A DNA stretch of 64,000 bases from Paenirhizobium naphthalenivorans (GCF_007992095.1 NZ_BJZP01000004.1:1-64000), one strand, 5' to 3'. Counted from the stretch's first letter, positions 27,057 to 36,842 are shown. The notes: generated from the letters alone by a model not told the origin. Numbers and translations: made by a program.

Positions 27057-27821
27057 ATGACCGACCACATCCTGCTCGAACGTCCTGAAGCTTACCCAGG
27101 CGTGCTGGTGATCCGCTTCAACCGGCCGGAAAAGAAGAACGCCATTACCCAGGCCATGTATGCCAGAATGGCCGAAGGTCTGCTTCAGGCTGAGGATGAC
27201 GCGGCGATCCACGCTGTCGCTTTCCTCGGCACCGAAGGCTGTTTCTCGGCCGGCAACGATATGGCTGATTTCCTCGCCTTCGCTATGGCCGGCGCGGTGG
27301 GCGAACCGGCCGCCTTCGGCTTCCTCCGGGCTTTGTGGAGTGTTTCAAAGCCAGTCGTCTCGGGCGTCGATGGTCTTGCCATCGGCATCGGTACGACGAT
27401 CCAGATGCATTGCGACATGACGATCGCTTCCGACCGTAGCCTGTTCAAGACGCCTTTCGTCGACCTGGCTCTCGTTCCGGAAGCCGGTTCCAGCCTGCTT
27501 GCGCCGAGAGCAATGGGACACCAGCGCGCCTTTGCCATGCTGGCTGCCAGCGAAGGCTTTTCCGCCGAGCAAGCCAGGGAAGCCGGTCTGATCTGGAAGG
27601 TCGTTGCCCCGGTCGAGGTCGAGGCCGAGACGCTGAGGCTTGCCGCTTCGCTCGCCGCCAAGCCGCCGGAAGCCATGCGCATAGCCCGCGATCTGATCCG
27701 TGGCGATCGCGGCGAGCTGCTCGCACGCATGGAGGAGGAGCTGAAGTTCTTCGTCGAGCGCCTGACCAGCGCCGAGGCTCGCGCCGCTTTCGAAGCTTTC
27801 ATGACCAAGGCACGGAACTGA
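27057..27821 (+). CDS. Enoyl-CoA hydratase/isomerase (crotonase) family protein
   Basis: 254 residues. Crotonase fold with the CoA-binding and oxyanion-hole segments visible: FNRPEKKNAITQAMY, FSAGNDMADF and KPVVSGVDGLAIGIGTTIQMHCDMTIAS. The usual first catalytic Glu position of hydratases (after GIG) reads T-T-I-Q, while PFVDLALVPEAGSS keeps a Glu in the second position. It may therefore be an isomerase or another crotonase rather than a classical hydratase. It lies downstream of the acyl-CoA dehydrogenase and probably serves the same acyl-CoA route. Confidence 0.88.
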   Translation: MTDHILLERPEAYPGVLVIRFNRPEKKNAITQAMYARMAEGLLQAEDDAAIHAVAFLGTEGCFSAGNDMADFLAFAMAGAVGEPAAFGFLRALWSVSKPVVSGVDGLAIGIGTTIQMHCDMTIASDRSLFKTPFVDLALVPEAGSSLLAPRAMGHQRAFAMLAASEGFSAEQAREAGLIWKVVAPVEVEAETLRLAASLAAKPPEAMRIARDLIRGDRGELLARMEEELKFFVERLTSAEARAAFEAFMTKARN

Positions 27822-28025
27822 AAACCGTCTCGCCGAAAACCCATCGGACGCCTCTGTGGTGGGTATTCTCCAAGGAGGTCCCTCCCAGGGACGACGGCGT
27901 GGGCCTCAAGCCGGCGCCGCCTTGCTTTGACGCTGATCGCGATAGGCCACATTTGTGCCCCTTCGCGCTTCTTTAATGATTTCGCGGTTTCCTGTTCGGG
28001 ACCGACCGAGCAGAAGGAGCGGACG

Positions 28026-28328
28026 ATGCGGAAACGGATGAAGGGTCTTGCCATGGTGCTCGTGGCCATCCTGGCGGGAGCGGCCGAGCCGGTGCTGACC
28101 GGCGCGACAGCCGCTCTGGCTGACAGCGACAACGTGATCGTCGAGAGCCAGTCGAACCGCGCACCACCACCGCCCGGCGTGCGGCCGCAGCGCTTCTTCT
28201 GCGTGATCCAGCCGCCTGACAGTGCCGAGACCTCGATGATGTATTCCTGTCCGGCCAGTCCGGGACGGGTCGGCGGCCGTTGCCGCTGTTCCGGCATGGT
28301 TGGCAGCGGTACGCTCTACGCGCGGTAG
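28026..28328 (+). CDS. Small secreted protein of unknown function
   Basis: 100 residues. A basic N-terminus and hydrophobic signal peptide (RKRMKGLAMVLVAILAGAAE) precede a mature part with a Pro run (APPPPGVRPQ) and four Cys near the end (CVIQPP, YSCPAS, CRCSG), as in small rhizobial periplasmic proteins. I do not recognise a family. The start at 28026 is chosen for the GGAG seven bases upstream and the signal peptide; an in-frame ATG at 27927 is less likely. It is convergent with the RNA methyltransferase gene, 12 bases apart. Confidence 0.6.
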   Translation: MRKRMKGLAMVLVAILAGAAEPVLTGATAALADSDNVIVESQSNRAPPPPGVRPQRFFCVIQPPDSAETSMMYSCPASPGRVGGRCRCSGMVGSGTLYAR

Positions 28329-28340
28329 TCCGCGCCGCCC

Positions 28341-29594
28341 TCAGCCCTTGACCAGGGTCGCTACCACTTCGACATGCGACGTCCAGAGGAACTGGTCGAT
28401 CGGCGTTACCGAGGTGATGCGATAGCCGGCGGCGGTCAGGATCGACAGGTCGCGCGCCAGCGTCAGCGGATTGCAGCTGACGGCAACGATCTTCTTCACC
28501 ACCGAACGGGCCAGTTCCTTGCATTGCTCTTCGGCACCCGCCCGCGGCGGGTCGAAGATGACCGCGTCGAAGGTCTTCAGCTCCGACACCATCAGCGGGC
28601 GACGGAAAAGATCACGCCGCTCGACCGAGACGGGCTTCAGGCCCTGGGTGTTGCGGGCCGCATGGTCGAGCGCCTTCAGTGCCCGCTCTTCGCTTTCGAC
28701 CGCGTGGACCTGGGCAATGCGCGCCAGTCTGAGCGCGAATGTGCCGACCCCGGCAAATAAGTCGGCGACGCGTTTGACCTTGCCGATATGCTCGAGCGTC
28801 AGGCGCACCATGGCCTCTTCGGCGGCGACCGTTGCCTGGGTGAAGGCGCCGGGTGGCGGTGCGACGCTGACGCCGGACATGTCGATCAGCGGTTTGCGCT
28901 GCTCGATCACGATCTCGCCGTTGAACGCGACGCGGGCGATACCGCGCATAGCAAGCACGGTTTCGGTGATCGCCCGGCGCTCCTTGTCGGAGAGCTTCTT
29001 GATGCCGTCGATTGCCACGTCGAGACCCGTCAGCGTCTCGATCACGGTCATGCGGAACGGTTCGGCCGTGGTGGCGGCGGCGTTGCCGATCTTCTTTAGG
29101 GCCTCGAGCCCGGCGAGGATGCCGGGAGAGGCGATCGGACATTCCTCGATGGCGACGATATGGTGGCTTTCGGCTTGGTTGAAGCCGATCAGCAATCCCT
29201 TTTCGGTGCTGCGTGCGGCAAAGACCACCCGCCGGCGTTCGCCGGGATGGGCCTCGATCAGATCACCGACCGGCACATCGATGCCCTTCGACTTCAGCGC
29301 CGCGACGACGAGGGATCGCTTGAAGGCGTTGTAGGCGGGCTTTGCCATATGCTGCAGGGAGCAGCCGCCACAACTGCCGCCCTTGCCATCCGGACCAAAG
29401 TGCCGGCAGGCAGGGGTAATGCGGTCCGGCGAGGTCTCGCCATAGGACATGATCGTGCCGTGGTCCTTCACCCGCGCGATGGCGAGCGTTTCGCCCGGCA
29501 GCGAGAAGGGCACATAGACCGGCCCATTCGAAGCATAGAAGATGCCGTCGCCCTGGGCGCCGAGGCTGTCGATAGTGACGGTTTCCGCGCTCAT
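28341..29594 (-). CDS. RNA (uracil-5)-methyltransferase, RumA/TrmA family
   Basis: 417 residues. It uses S-adenosylmethionine to methylate a uridine of rRNA or tRNA. Visible: an N-terminal TRAM-like region (VTIDSLGAQGDGIFY), an iron-sulfur cluster set (CRHFG, CGGCSLQH), the SAM site VADLFAGVGTFALRLA, and the catalytic segment FDPPRAGAEEQCKEL and VAVSCNPLTLARDL, with the nucleophilic Cys. The Fe-S cysteines favour RumA-type 23S rRNA enzymes. Its ATG at 29594 overlaps the tlyA stop; a longer in-frame start at 29825 lies inside tlyA and is rejected. Confidence 0.92.
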   Translation of the reverse strand: MSAETVTIDSLGAQGDGIFYASNGPVYVPFSLPGETLAIARVKDHGTIMSYGETSPDRITPACRHFGPDGKGGSCGGCSLQHMAKPAYNAFKRSLVVAALKSKGIDVPVGDLIEAHPGERRRVVFAARSTEKGLLIGFNQAESHHIVAIEECPIASPGILAGLEALKKIGNAAATTAEPFRMTVIETLTGLDVAIDGIKKLSDKERRAITETVLAMRGIARVAFNGEIVIEQRKPLIDMSGVSVAPPPGAFTQATVAAEEAMVRLTLEHIGKVKRVADLFAGVGTFALRLARIAQVHAVESEERALKALDHAARNTQGLKPVSVERRDLFRRPLMVSELKTFDAVIFDPPRAGAEEQCKELARSVVKKIVAVSCNPLTLARDLSILTAAGYRITSVTPIDQFLWTSHVEVVATLVKG

Positions 29595-30355
29595 TCTTCG
29601 GCCTCCGGCTTCAGTCCGGCCAGCAGGAATTCCTCGTTTCCGTCGCCGCCGGCGATGGGCGAGGGAATGAGGCCAAGGCTCGTCCAGCCCATATCCTCGG
29701 TCAGCCAGCGCTCCAGTTCTGCAGCGACCGCCGGTGCCGTCTCCGGCTCCTTCAGCAAACCTGCCTTGCTGATCGCGTCGCGGCCGGCCTCGAACTGCGG
29801 CTTGACCAGCAAAAGACAGTGGCAACCCGGCTCGGCCATGTCGAGTGCCGGCACCAGCGCCAGCTTCAGCGAGATGAAGGAGACGTCGGAGACGATGAAA
29901 TCGATCGGCCTGCTGTCGATGTCTTCCGGCTCAAGGTAACGGGCGTTCACTCCCTCGATACTGGTCACTCTGGGATCGGCGGCGAGGCGGGGATGAAACT
30001 GGCCATGCCCGACGTCGAGTGCCGTGACATGAGCGGCCCCGCGTTTCAACAGCACTTCGGTGAAGCCTCCAGTCGAGGCGCCGACGTCGAGGCAGTCGCA
30101 GCCTGCGGGGTCCAGACCGAAATGGTCGAGGCCAGCGACCAGTTTCAGCGCGGCGCGCGAAACGTAATCCTGGGCCGGATCGTCGATCGAGAATTCATGC
30201 TCGGCGGAAAACACCAGGCTCGGCTTGGTGACGACCTTGCCGTCGATCTTGACGGTGCCGCGCTGGATCGCGTCGCGCGCGCGCGAGCGGCTGGCGAAAA
30301 GGTCGAGGGCGACCAGGAGCTGGTCGAGACGCTGGGGTTCTGGAAGTGCTGACAT
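29591..30355 (-). CDS. tlyA: TlyA-family rRNA 2'-O-methyltransferase
   Basis: 254 residues. An N-terminal S4 RNA-binding domain (RLDQLLVALDLFASRSRARDA, about 9-29) is joined to a class I methyltransferase of the FtsJ/TlyA type (CLDVGASTGGFTEVLLKRGA, FIVSDVSFISLKLAL, LVKPQFEAGRD). TlyA methylates the 2'-O of cytidines in 16S and/or 23S rRNA in mycobacteria; older annotation as haemolysin is misleading. In other rhizobia it commonly lies next to dxs, but here about 7 kb separates them. Confidence 0.93.
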   Translation of the reverse strand: MSALPEPQRLDQLLVALDLFASRSRARDAIQRGTVKIDGKVVTKPSLVFSAEHEFSIDDPAQDYVSRAALKLVAGLDHFGLDPAGCDCLDVGASTGGFTEVLLKRGAAHVTALDVGHGQFHPRLAADPRVTSIEGVNARYLEPEDIDSRPIDFIVSDVSFISLKLALVPALDMAEPGCHCLLLVKPQFEAGRDAISKAGLLKEPETAPAVAAELERWLTEDMGWTSLGLIPSPIAGGDGNEEFLLAGLKPEAEE

Positions 30356-30618
30356 GGCTTGTCAATGGCGGTCCGGGGCAACAAGTGCAAGCCTTTTGTT
30401 GGAGAAGGGGCGTAACGGGTCGCGGCGTGGCAATTTCTTTGCTCCGAGAGCCTTTCTCGTTCGTTGCATCTCCACCTTCAGTCGCGTGAACCACCGTCTT
30501 GCGGCAATGGCTGCCACTTGCCCAGATGAGGCCGCACCGACCGATTGACTTGGCTTCGTCTTGCCCTCTAACTGGGTACAGGGCCGCTCCGGCCGCTTTT
30601 CAATTCGGGGATGACGCT

Positions 30619-31617
30619 ATGAAGAATGTCGTGCTTGCAGGCCTTGCCGCCTTGACGTTGGCTGCGCCGGCCAAGGCCAATGACACCTCCGCCGTGCTGG
30701 AGGCCGGTGGGCTCGTCTACACTCGGCAGGAGGCGGTCGACATGCTGAGCGAGGACCTGTTCATCTCGCCGAGCGAGGTTCGGGTCGATTACGTCTTCAA
30801 GAACCAGGCGGATACCGACCTCGAGACGCTGGTCGCCTTCCCGATGCCGGCGATCGGCGGCTTCATGGACTTCAATGCCGCGCTTGATGACTACGAGCAC
30901 GCCAATTTCATGGGCTTCTCCGTGCAGCAGGACGGGCAGAGCATAGAACCGAACCTGCAGCAGCGGGCAAGCGTCAACGGTATCGACATGACAGACGAGA
31001 TCGTCAGCCGCGGCGTCTCGCTCCTGCCGCTCAGCGAGGTGACAAGGGCGGCGATCGCCAAGCTGCCGCAGGATGTGCTGAAGGACTGGGAGACGCGGGG
31101 GCTTATCGTCAACATGGCTTATGACCCCGACAAGCCAGCCGATCCGGACTATTATCCGTTGTGGAAGCTGGAAACGGTTTACTGGTGGCGGACAACCTTC
31201 CCGGCCGGCCGCGAGGTGAAGGTCCATCACAGCTACAAACCGAGCGTTGGCGGCACCGTCGCGATGACCTTCGTGCAGGACGGCAAGCCCACGGAACAGC
31301 TTGCCGAATATCGCGAACGCTATTGCCTCGACGATGCCTTCCTCAAGACCGCGATCAAGTTGGAAAAGCAGCAGGACTATGATGCGGGCATCTATTTCTA
31401 TGAAAAATGGATGTCCTATATCCTCACCACCGGCGCCAACTGGGGTGGATCGATCGGCAAGTTCAAGCTGACCGTCGATAAGGGGGACACGAAGAACTAC
31501 GTGAGTTTCTGTGGTGAGAACGTCCGCAAGGTCGGTCCGACGACCTTCGAGATGACCGCTACCGATTTCTATCCGGAAAAGGACCTGCACATCCTCCTGG
31601 TGGTTCCGAGTAAGTAA
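30619..31617 (+). CDS. DUF4424 domain protein, secreted
   Basis: 332 residues. A signal peptide (VVLAGLAALTLAAPAKAN) precedes a domain typical of DUF4424: a beta-rich start (VLEAGGLVYTRQEAVDMLSE, VRVDYVFKNQADTDLETLVAFPMP) and later YWWRTTFPAGREVKVHHSYKPSVGG and GKFKLTVDKGDTKNYVSFCGE. Two Cys (YCLDD, FCGEN) could form a disulfide. No function is established. The ATG at 30619 matches the signal peptide; the in-frame ATG at 30499 does not. A paralogue is at 54968. Confidence 0.85.
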   Translation: MKNVVLAGLAALTLAAPAKANDTSAVLEAGGLVYTRQEAVDMLSEDLFISPSEVRVDYVFKNQADTDLETLVAFPMPAIGGFMDFNAALDDYEHANFMGFSVQQDGQSIEPNLQQRASVNGIDMTDEIVSRGVSLLPLSEVTRAAIAKLPQDVLKDWETRGLIVNMAYDPDKPADPDYYPLWKLETVYWWRTTFPAGREVKVHHSYKPSVGGTVAMTFVQDGKPTEQLAEYRERYCLDDAFLKTAIKLEKQQDYDAGIYFYEKWMSYILTTGANWGGSIGKFKLTVDKGDTKNYVSFCGENVRKVGPTTFEMTATDFYPEKDLHILLVVPSK

Positions 31618-31826
31618 ATCTGCATAGGCGAAATCTCGCACTGGGACATAACTGAATCATAATAGCGATTGTGCATGTTCGATGTGATTGTTCGGACTGC
31701 GCGGATAGAACGGTGCACCATGACGGGCGCCGCCGCGGCAGGATCCAATCATGTCCGAGCCCCAGTGTGCCCAGATGCCCGTATCACGATCCCTTCGGAG
31801 CGAGCATCCGCGAGAGAGTAGCCCGC

Positions 31827-33812
31827 ATGTCCCTCAAGAACGTTTCCCTGAACAAGAAGCTGATCCTCACCTTCCTCGGCATCATGGCGAGCTGCTTTCT
31901 CGCGACGGCGGTTGTTTTTGTCGAGGCCTATCGCGCCAAGCTCGCGGCCGTGGAGCAGCAGCGTTCGGAAAATATCCTTTCTCTTTCCGACCGTGCCCTG
32001 GAATCCATGCTCGAGCAAGCGGTGAACCAGCGCGGCTACCTGCTGTTCCGCAGCGAGAGCACCTATAATGACGTCTTCGCCCAGCGCGAGAAGATGCTTG
32101 GTTACATCGAAGAGGCGAAGAAAGCCGCCGCCGGCGACGCCGCGATCATCGCCTCGCTCGACGCGATGAAGGCTGCGGCCGATGTCTTCCACAAGGAGCT
32201 GACCGAACCGCAGCTCGCCGCACGAAAGAACACCGAGGCGCCGATCGCCGAGGTTATCGAGATTGGCCGCAACGCTTCCAAGGGGCAGCTCGATGCCTTC
32301 CGTGAGGAGGCGGGCAAGATCAAGGACCAGCTTGCGACTATGTCCGCAAGGAACCAGGTTGCGCTGGCGAACGCCCATCTCACGCTTGAACTCGCGCTGT
32401 TGGTTGGCGGCTCGATTGCCGGTATCGTCGCCGTCGTGCTGATCTGGCTTTTGTCGCGTGCGATCGTCACGCCGATCGTCGGCATGACCGAGGCCATGTC
32501 GCGGCTCGCTGGCGGCGATCATGATGTCACCGTGCCCGCCCTCGACCGCGAGGACGAAGTGGGCAAAATGGCCAAGGCCGTTGTCGTGTTCAAGGATGCC
32601 GCAGTCGAGAAGCTGCGGCTTGCCGGTGAGACTGAAACTATGCGCGCCAGCGCCGAGCAGGAACGCCGTCGTGCCGAGGCCGACAAGGCGCGTGAGGCCG
32701 AGGAAATCGCCTTTGCCGTCGATCAGCTGGCAACCGGTCTGACCGCCCTTGCCGACGGCAATGTCGCCTATCGTATCAGTACAAGTTTTGCCGAGCATCT
32801 GGATGCGCTCCGGGTCAACTTCAACGCTTCGCTGGAGAAGCTCCAGAGCGCGCTACGCTCCGTCGGCGCCAACGCCGCGGCGATCAATGCCGGCGCCTCC
32901 GAAATCCGTGCCTCGGCCGACGATCTCGCCCGGCGCACCGAACAGCAGGCCGCTTCCGTTGAGGAAACGGCAGCCGCGCTCGAACAGGTGACGACAACGG
33001 TCAAGGACACCGCGCGTCGTGCCGAAGATGTCGGTCAGCTGGTCGCGAGCACGCGCACCGGGGCCGAGCGCTCCGGCACGGTTGTGCGCAATGCCGTCCA
33101 GGCGATGACCGAGATCGAGAAATCCTCCGGCGAAATCAGCAATATCATCGGGGTGATCGAGGACATCGCCTTTCAGACCAACCTCCTTGCGCTTAACGCC
33201 GGAGTGGAAGCGGCTCGTGCCGGTGATGCCGGAAAGGGGTTTGCCGTGGTTGCCCAGGAAGTGCGTGAGCTTGCCCAGCGTTCCGCCAACGCGGCCAAAG
33301 AGATCAAGCAGTTGATCTCGAACTCCACGACCCAGGTCGGCAACGGCGTTGCGCTGGTTGGCGAGACTGGCAAGGAACTGGAGAAGATCGTGACCGCCGT
33401 CGGGGAGATCAGCCAGCATGTCTCGGCGATCGTCACGGCTTCCCGCGAACAATCGACCGGGTTGCAAGAGATCAACACAGCGGTCAACACCATGGACCAG
33501 GGCACACAGCAGAACGCCGCGATGGTTGAGCAACAGACGGCCGCCAGCCACTCGCTGGAGACCGAAGCCGCCTCGCTGAATGCGCTGATCGCCCAGTTCC
33601 AGCTTGGTCAGGTTGAGGCGGTCGCGTCGGTTCGTCAGGCCCGGCCCGTTCCGCCACGGATAGAGGCACGGGCATCATCCACGCTGGCTCCGGTCGTCGC
33701 TGATAGCAATGCGAAGCCTGCCGCCTCGCCGGCGCGCGCCCTTGCCGGGCGCATCAGTCAGGCCTTCTCCGGTGGAGGTGCTGCCACCAAGCCGGAATGG
33801 TCGGAATTCTGA
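31827..33812 (+). CDS. Methyl-accepting chemotaxis protein with CHASE3-like sensor
   Basis: 661 residues. Order: helix 1 (about 10-32), a helical periplasmic sensor of about 150 residues resembling CHASE3 ([19 protein letters not shown]), helix 2 (about 189-211), two HAMP-like segments ([15 protein letters not shown] and [14 protein letters not shown]), then the signalling domain with the highly conserved tip [20 protein letters not shown]. The chain ends in E-W-S-E-F, which fits the xWxxF pentapeptide that tethers the receptor methylation enzymes CheR/CheB. The start is placed at 31827 to give the first helix; the in-frame start at 31671 is unsupported. Confidence 0.93.
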   Translation: MSLKNVSLNKKLILTFLGIMASCFLATAVVFVEAYRAKLAAVEQQRSENILSLSDRALESMLEQAVNQRGYLLFRSESTYNDVFAQREKMLGYIEEAKKAAAGDAAIIASLDAMKAAADVFHKELTEPQLAARKNTEAPIAEVIEIGRNASKGQLDAFREEAGKIKDQLATMSARNQVALANAHLTLELALLVGGSIAGIVAVVLIWLLSRAIVTPIVGMTEAMSRLAGGDHDVTVPALDREDEVGKMAKAVVVFKDAAVEKLRLAGETETMRASAEQERRRAEADKAREAEEIAFAVDQLATGLTALADGNVAYRISTSFAEHLDALRVNFNASLEKLQSALRSVGANAAAINAGASEIRASADDLARRTEQQAASVEETAAALEQVTTTVKDTARRAEDVGQLVASTRTGAERSGTVVRNAVQAMTEIEKSSGEISNIIGVIEDIAFQTNLLALNAGVEAARAGDAGKGFAVVAQEVRELAQRSANAAKEIKQLISNSTTQVGNGVALVGETGKELEKIVTAVGEISQHVSAIVTASREQSTGLQEINTAVNTMDQGTQQNAAMVEQQTAASHSLETEAASLNALIAQFQLGQVEAVASVRQARPVPPRIEARASSTLAPVVADSNAKPAASPARALAGRISQAFSGGGAATKPEWSEF

Positions 33813-33840
33813 TCACCGGCATAATATCGGATACATGACA

Positions 33841-33873
33841 AAACACCCGGCGCTCGCGAGAGGCCGGGTGTTT
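33841..33873. terminator. Bidirectional terminator between the chemoreceptor and DUF883 genes
   Basis: A perfect 11-bp inverted repeat (33841-33851 with 33863-33873) with A and T tails at its ends, located between convergent genes. Confidence 0.75.
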
Positions 33874-33894
33874 CGTTTGGCGGAAATGGTGAAT

Positions 33895-34224
33895 TTAAAG
33901 CCAGCGGCGCGGCGTGTAGGACGGCGAGTGCGATGCGGTCGCCAGGAAATAGCCGATGAGGCCGCCGACAATACCAGCGGTGAGCAGGGCGGTCGACGTC
34001 GCGGTCGGATGTTCGCGCACGATCGAACCCATGCTGACGACTTCGTCCCTGGCAAGGCTCGCTGCGTCCTGCACCTTGCGACCGGCGCCGTTCATCAGGG
34101 CGGCGGCACGGCCGCGCGCGTCGTCTGAGGCCTTTTCGCCTTCCGCAGAGAGCAACTCCTTGAAATGCATGACCTGGGCCTGGAGGCTGCGAAGTTCGTT
34201 CATCATGTCGTTGTTGTTGGCCAT
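33895..34224 (-). CDS. DUF883/ElaB-like membrane-anchored protein
   Basis: 109 residues. A soluble helical N-terminus (MNELRSLQAQVMHFKELLSA) is followed by a DUF883-type middle (ARDEVVSMGSIVREHPT) and one C-terminal transmembrane helix (STALLTAGIVGGLIGYFLAT, about 80-99) with a basic tail. ElaB/YqjD relatives in E. coli sit in the inner membrane and bind stationary-phase ribosomes; whether that holds here is unknown. Confidence 0.8.
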   Translation of the reverse strand: MANNNDMMNELRSLQAQVMHFKELLSAEGEKASDDARGRAAALMNGAGRKVQDAASLARDEVVSMGSIVREHPTATSTALLTAGIVGGLIGYFLATASHSPSYTPRRWL

Positions 34225-34319
34225 GGGAAATCCTTTCCTGTTGAAGGCTGCTCCCGAGGGAAACGCCCGGATGGTGCTAAGGTTCCGTCATCGGCGCAGT
34301 GCCGATCAGGCAAAAAGGA

Positions 34320-34350
34320 AACGCCCGGGCAACGAGATGCACCGGGCGCT
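34320..34350 (-). terminator. Hairpin terminator after sodB
   Basis: On the minus strand a GC-rich stem of about 8 bp, with a long loop and a TTTCC tail, lies 27 bases past the sodB stop. Confidence 0.55.
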
Positions 34351-34376
34351 TTTTCAAGACTCGCGGAGAACGAGGC

Positions 34377-34979
34377 TTATTTCGTGGCGGCTTCGTACAT
34401 TTCCAAGACGTAGTCCCAGTTGATCAGGTTGTCGACGAAGGCTTCGAGGTACTTCGGACGGGCGTTGCGGTAGTCGATGTAGTAGGAATGTTCCCAGACA
34501 TCGACGCCGAGGATCGGGGACGCGCCATGAACCAGCGGGTTTTCGCCGTTCGGGGTCTTGGCGATGGCAAGCTTGCCATCCTTGACGGTGAGCCAGGCCC
34601 AGCCGGAGCCGAACTGGGTTGCACCGGCAGCCATGAAGTCAGCCTTGAACTTGTCGTAGCCACCGAGGTCGGAAGCGATGGCCGCTTCCAGCTTGCCGGG
34701 CAGCTTGGTGCCGCCGCCGTCCTTCTTCATCCACTTCCAGAAATGGACGTGGTTGTAGTGCTGGGCGGCATTGTTGAAGAGGCCGGCATTGGTGCCGAAG
34801 GACTTCTTGACGACTTCTTCGACCGACAGGTCGCCCATGCCAGCTTCGGCAGCCAGCTTGTTGCCGTTGTCGACATAGGCCTTGTGGTGCTTGTCGTGGT
34901 GATATTCGAGCGTCTCGGCCGACATATAGGGCGCGAGGCTGTCATAAGCGTAGGGCAGTTCGGGCAATTCAAAAGCCAT
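34377..34979 (-). CDS. sodB: Superoxide dismutase, Fe/Mn family
   Basis: 200 residues, the usual size. It dismutates superoxide in the cytoplasm. The metal ligands are visible: a His in LEYHHDKHHKAYVDN (His27-like), a second in FNNAAQHYNHVHFWKW (His75-like), and the C-terminal DVWEHSYYIDYRNARPKYL carrying Asp and His. The FNNAAQHYNH pattern with Gln is typical of the Fe form, but the metal cannot be proved. The ATG at 34979 begins MAFELPELPY; the in-frame ATG at 35063 is in the upstream leader. Confidence 0.96.
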   Translation of the reverse strand: MAFELPELPYAYDSLAPYMSAETLEYHHDKHHKAYVDNGNKLAAEAGMGDLSVEEVVKKSFGTNAGLFNNAAQHYNHVHFWKWMKKDGGGTKLPGKLEAAIASDLGGYDKFKADFMAAGATQFGSGWAWLTVKDGKLAIAKTPNGENPLVHGASPILGVDVWEHSYYIDYRNARPKYLEAFVDNLINWDYVLEMYEAATK

Positions 34980-35277
34980 GGTCGTATCTCCTTTTGGCAA
35001 CAGAATGCGAAAAACTTGTGATCGGGAACATAGGAGCGGAACCCTATCGAGGCAACCTGTCAAAGATCAAAATCACTGACTTTGCTGTAAGATTTCTCTC
35101 AGCGATCCGGCTGGCCCGAACAGTCTTTTCTCCCCACCGTTTGCCCGTTGCTGACTGTTGCAAAGACGGCTCCGATCTCCCGTATCGCGTCTATCCTTGC
35201 CTGCCGATTGCCGACGCGCGGCCTGGAAATAGGCATGACGTGGAGACGGCCGGGATCACGCTTCCTGGCAAGTCCGC

Positions 35278-35616
35278 CTAGACGAACCGTTCCGGATCCG
35301 GCAACCCGTCGAGGCTGAAGCCGAACTCTGCGCGTGCCATCTTGCATTCCTCGTCGCCCGGCATGCAGGTGCGGCAGACCTGTGGCCGGTCGGCATAGAC
35401 CGCGCAACCGACATGCTTGCCGACCTCGCCAGTCAGTGCCGCGCAGCGGCCAGCCTCGAACTTCATGCCGGAAAGATCGGCAGCGATGAACTTGTCGGGG
35501 ATCCGGGCTATCTCCTCGTCGGTCTCCAGCGAAAAGCGCGGCCACTCCGCCGAATAGGCGCAACAGGCGCCGCAGCTCTGGCAGTCGAAGATGTCGGGTG
35601 GCGAGGTTTCCAGCAT
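35278..35616 (-). CDS. YkgJ-family cysteine-cluster protein
   Basis: 112 residues. The characteristic Cys arrangement FDCQSCGACCAYS at about 10-22, with further Cys in GRCAAL, GCAVYADRPQVCRTC and the CK near the end, marks the YkgJ (UPF0153) family of putative zinc or iron-cluster proteins. The function is unknown. It is on the same strand as the MFS gene upstream (53-base gap), so co-transcription is possible. Confidence 0.85.
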   Translation of the reverse strand: MLETSPPDIFDCQSCGACCAYSAEWPRFSLETDEEIARIPDKFIAADLSGMKFEAGRCAALTGEVGKHVGCAVYADRPQVCRTCMPGDEECKMARAEFGFSLDGLPDPERFV

Positions 35617-35669
35617 CCACTGGTCAAAGCAGATCGGCGTGGCAAAATCCAGCCCGAACTGCCGGCCGG

Positions 35670-36842
35670 TCAGGCCGCCGGCGCGCGGCGCCTGAGGCCG
35701 ATGGCGAAGGCCAAGGCAAAAAGCAGCATGATGGCGCCCACAGAAAGCGGTCCGGCGTTCAGTGAAAGGTCCATGATGACCCCGGTCGCGCCGGATCCCG
35801 CGGCGCTGCCGAGCGCATAGGCCAGCCCATAGGCCGCCGCCCCCGACACCAGCAGTCCGCCGCGAAACTGGTCTCCGAGCAGGGTCAGTGCGCAGGTGTA
35901 GAGCGAGAAGCTCGCCGCCCCGAGCAGGGAGACGGTTGCCAGCAGCGCGTATTCTGACGAGAGGAAGGGAAGCAGAAGGAAGCTTGCGCCGCAGGCGAGC
36001 GCCGAGCCAACGGCGATCAGCGGGCGCGAGGCATGGTCGAGCAGCCAGCCGACCAGCGGCTGGGCAAGGGCTGTCGGTAAAGCCACCATGGTGACCACCA
36101 GGGCGGCGAAGTTATCCGAATAGCCGCGCGCGACGAAATAGAGCGGGATCGTTGAGATCGCCGCGATGTCGGAAAACCCGAAGGCGACGACCATGAGGGC
36201 AAGAATCGGCGCGGCCCGCACGAACCGCATCAAGCCTCCGGCGCTGGACGCCTCCGGACGAGTCTTGGCGAAGCGGCCGAGCATGACGGAGGCGAAGGCG
36301 ACGAAGGCGACGTAGACGGCAATCAGCGCGAAGGCAAAACCGTCCTTTGTGCCAACGAACGGTATGGCGAGCGGCCCTGCGGCAAAGCCTGCGCACATGC
36401 TGGCGCCGTAGATACCGGACACGCGGCCGCGCAGACGATCCGGGCAGGCCGTGTTCAGCCATGCCTCGCTGACCGTGAAGATGATGCTGGTCGAAAAGCC
36501 GAGCAGGTAGCGGGCGATGAACCACACGGCAAGGCTATCGAAAAGGGCAAAGGCGGCGAGCGACACGGATGCGCCGATCAGCCCCGCGACGATCAGCCGG
36601 TCGCCGCGCAAGAGCGCCGTCAGCCGGGTGATCATCAGTGTCGAGGTGGCGAGGCCCGCGGCAAAGACGGAGGCGTTCAGACCGGCAAGGCTCGACGATA
36701 CGCCCCGGCTGTCCATCACCAGCGCGATCAGCGGATAAGTGAGCCCCTGGCCGACGGAAAAGGCCGTGACGCCGAGAATGACCACGGCGATCGCCGCCCA
36801 GTCGGGCGCGAAATCCTCAGCGATGGCGGGTGTTTGCATCAC
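35670..36842 (-). CDS. MFS transporter, YcaD-like
   Basis: 390 residues with about 12 hydrophobic helices. The first half carries LNASVFAAGLATSTLMITRL and FIARYLLGFSTSIIFTVSEAWLN, and the MFS A-loop-like RLRGRVSGIYGAS lies between helices 4 and 5. Such YcaD/YfcJ-type exporters have mostly unknown substrates. The ATG at 36842 (MMQTPAIAED) is followed by a short cytoplasmic leader, as expected. Located upstream of the YkgJ-family gene on the same strand. Confidence 0.85.
   Translation of the reverse strand: MMQTPAIAEDFAPDWAAIAVVILGVTAFSVGQGLTYPLIALVMDSRGVSSSLAGLNASVFAAGLATSTLMITRLTALLRGDRLIVAGLIGASVSLAAFALFDSLAVWFIARYLLGFSTSIIFTVSEAWLNTACPDRLRGRVSGIYGASMCAGFAAGPLAIPFVGTKDGFAFALIAVYVAFVAFASVMLGRFAKTRPEASSAGGLMRFVRAAPILALMVVAFGFSDIAAISTIPLYFVARGYSDNFAALVVTMVALPTALAQPLVGWLLDHASRPLIAVGSALACGASFLLLPFLSSEYALLATVSLLGAASFSLYTCALTLLGDQFRGGLLVSGAAAYGLAYALGSAAGSGATGVIMDLSLNAGPLSVGAIMLLFALAFAIGLRRRAPAA

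Noticed and set aside
27185-28297. A 370-codon open frame on the minus strand
   Set aside because: It runs antisense across the crotonase and small secreted-protein genes and is a shadow of their codon bias; it has no family features.
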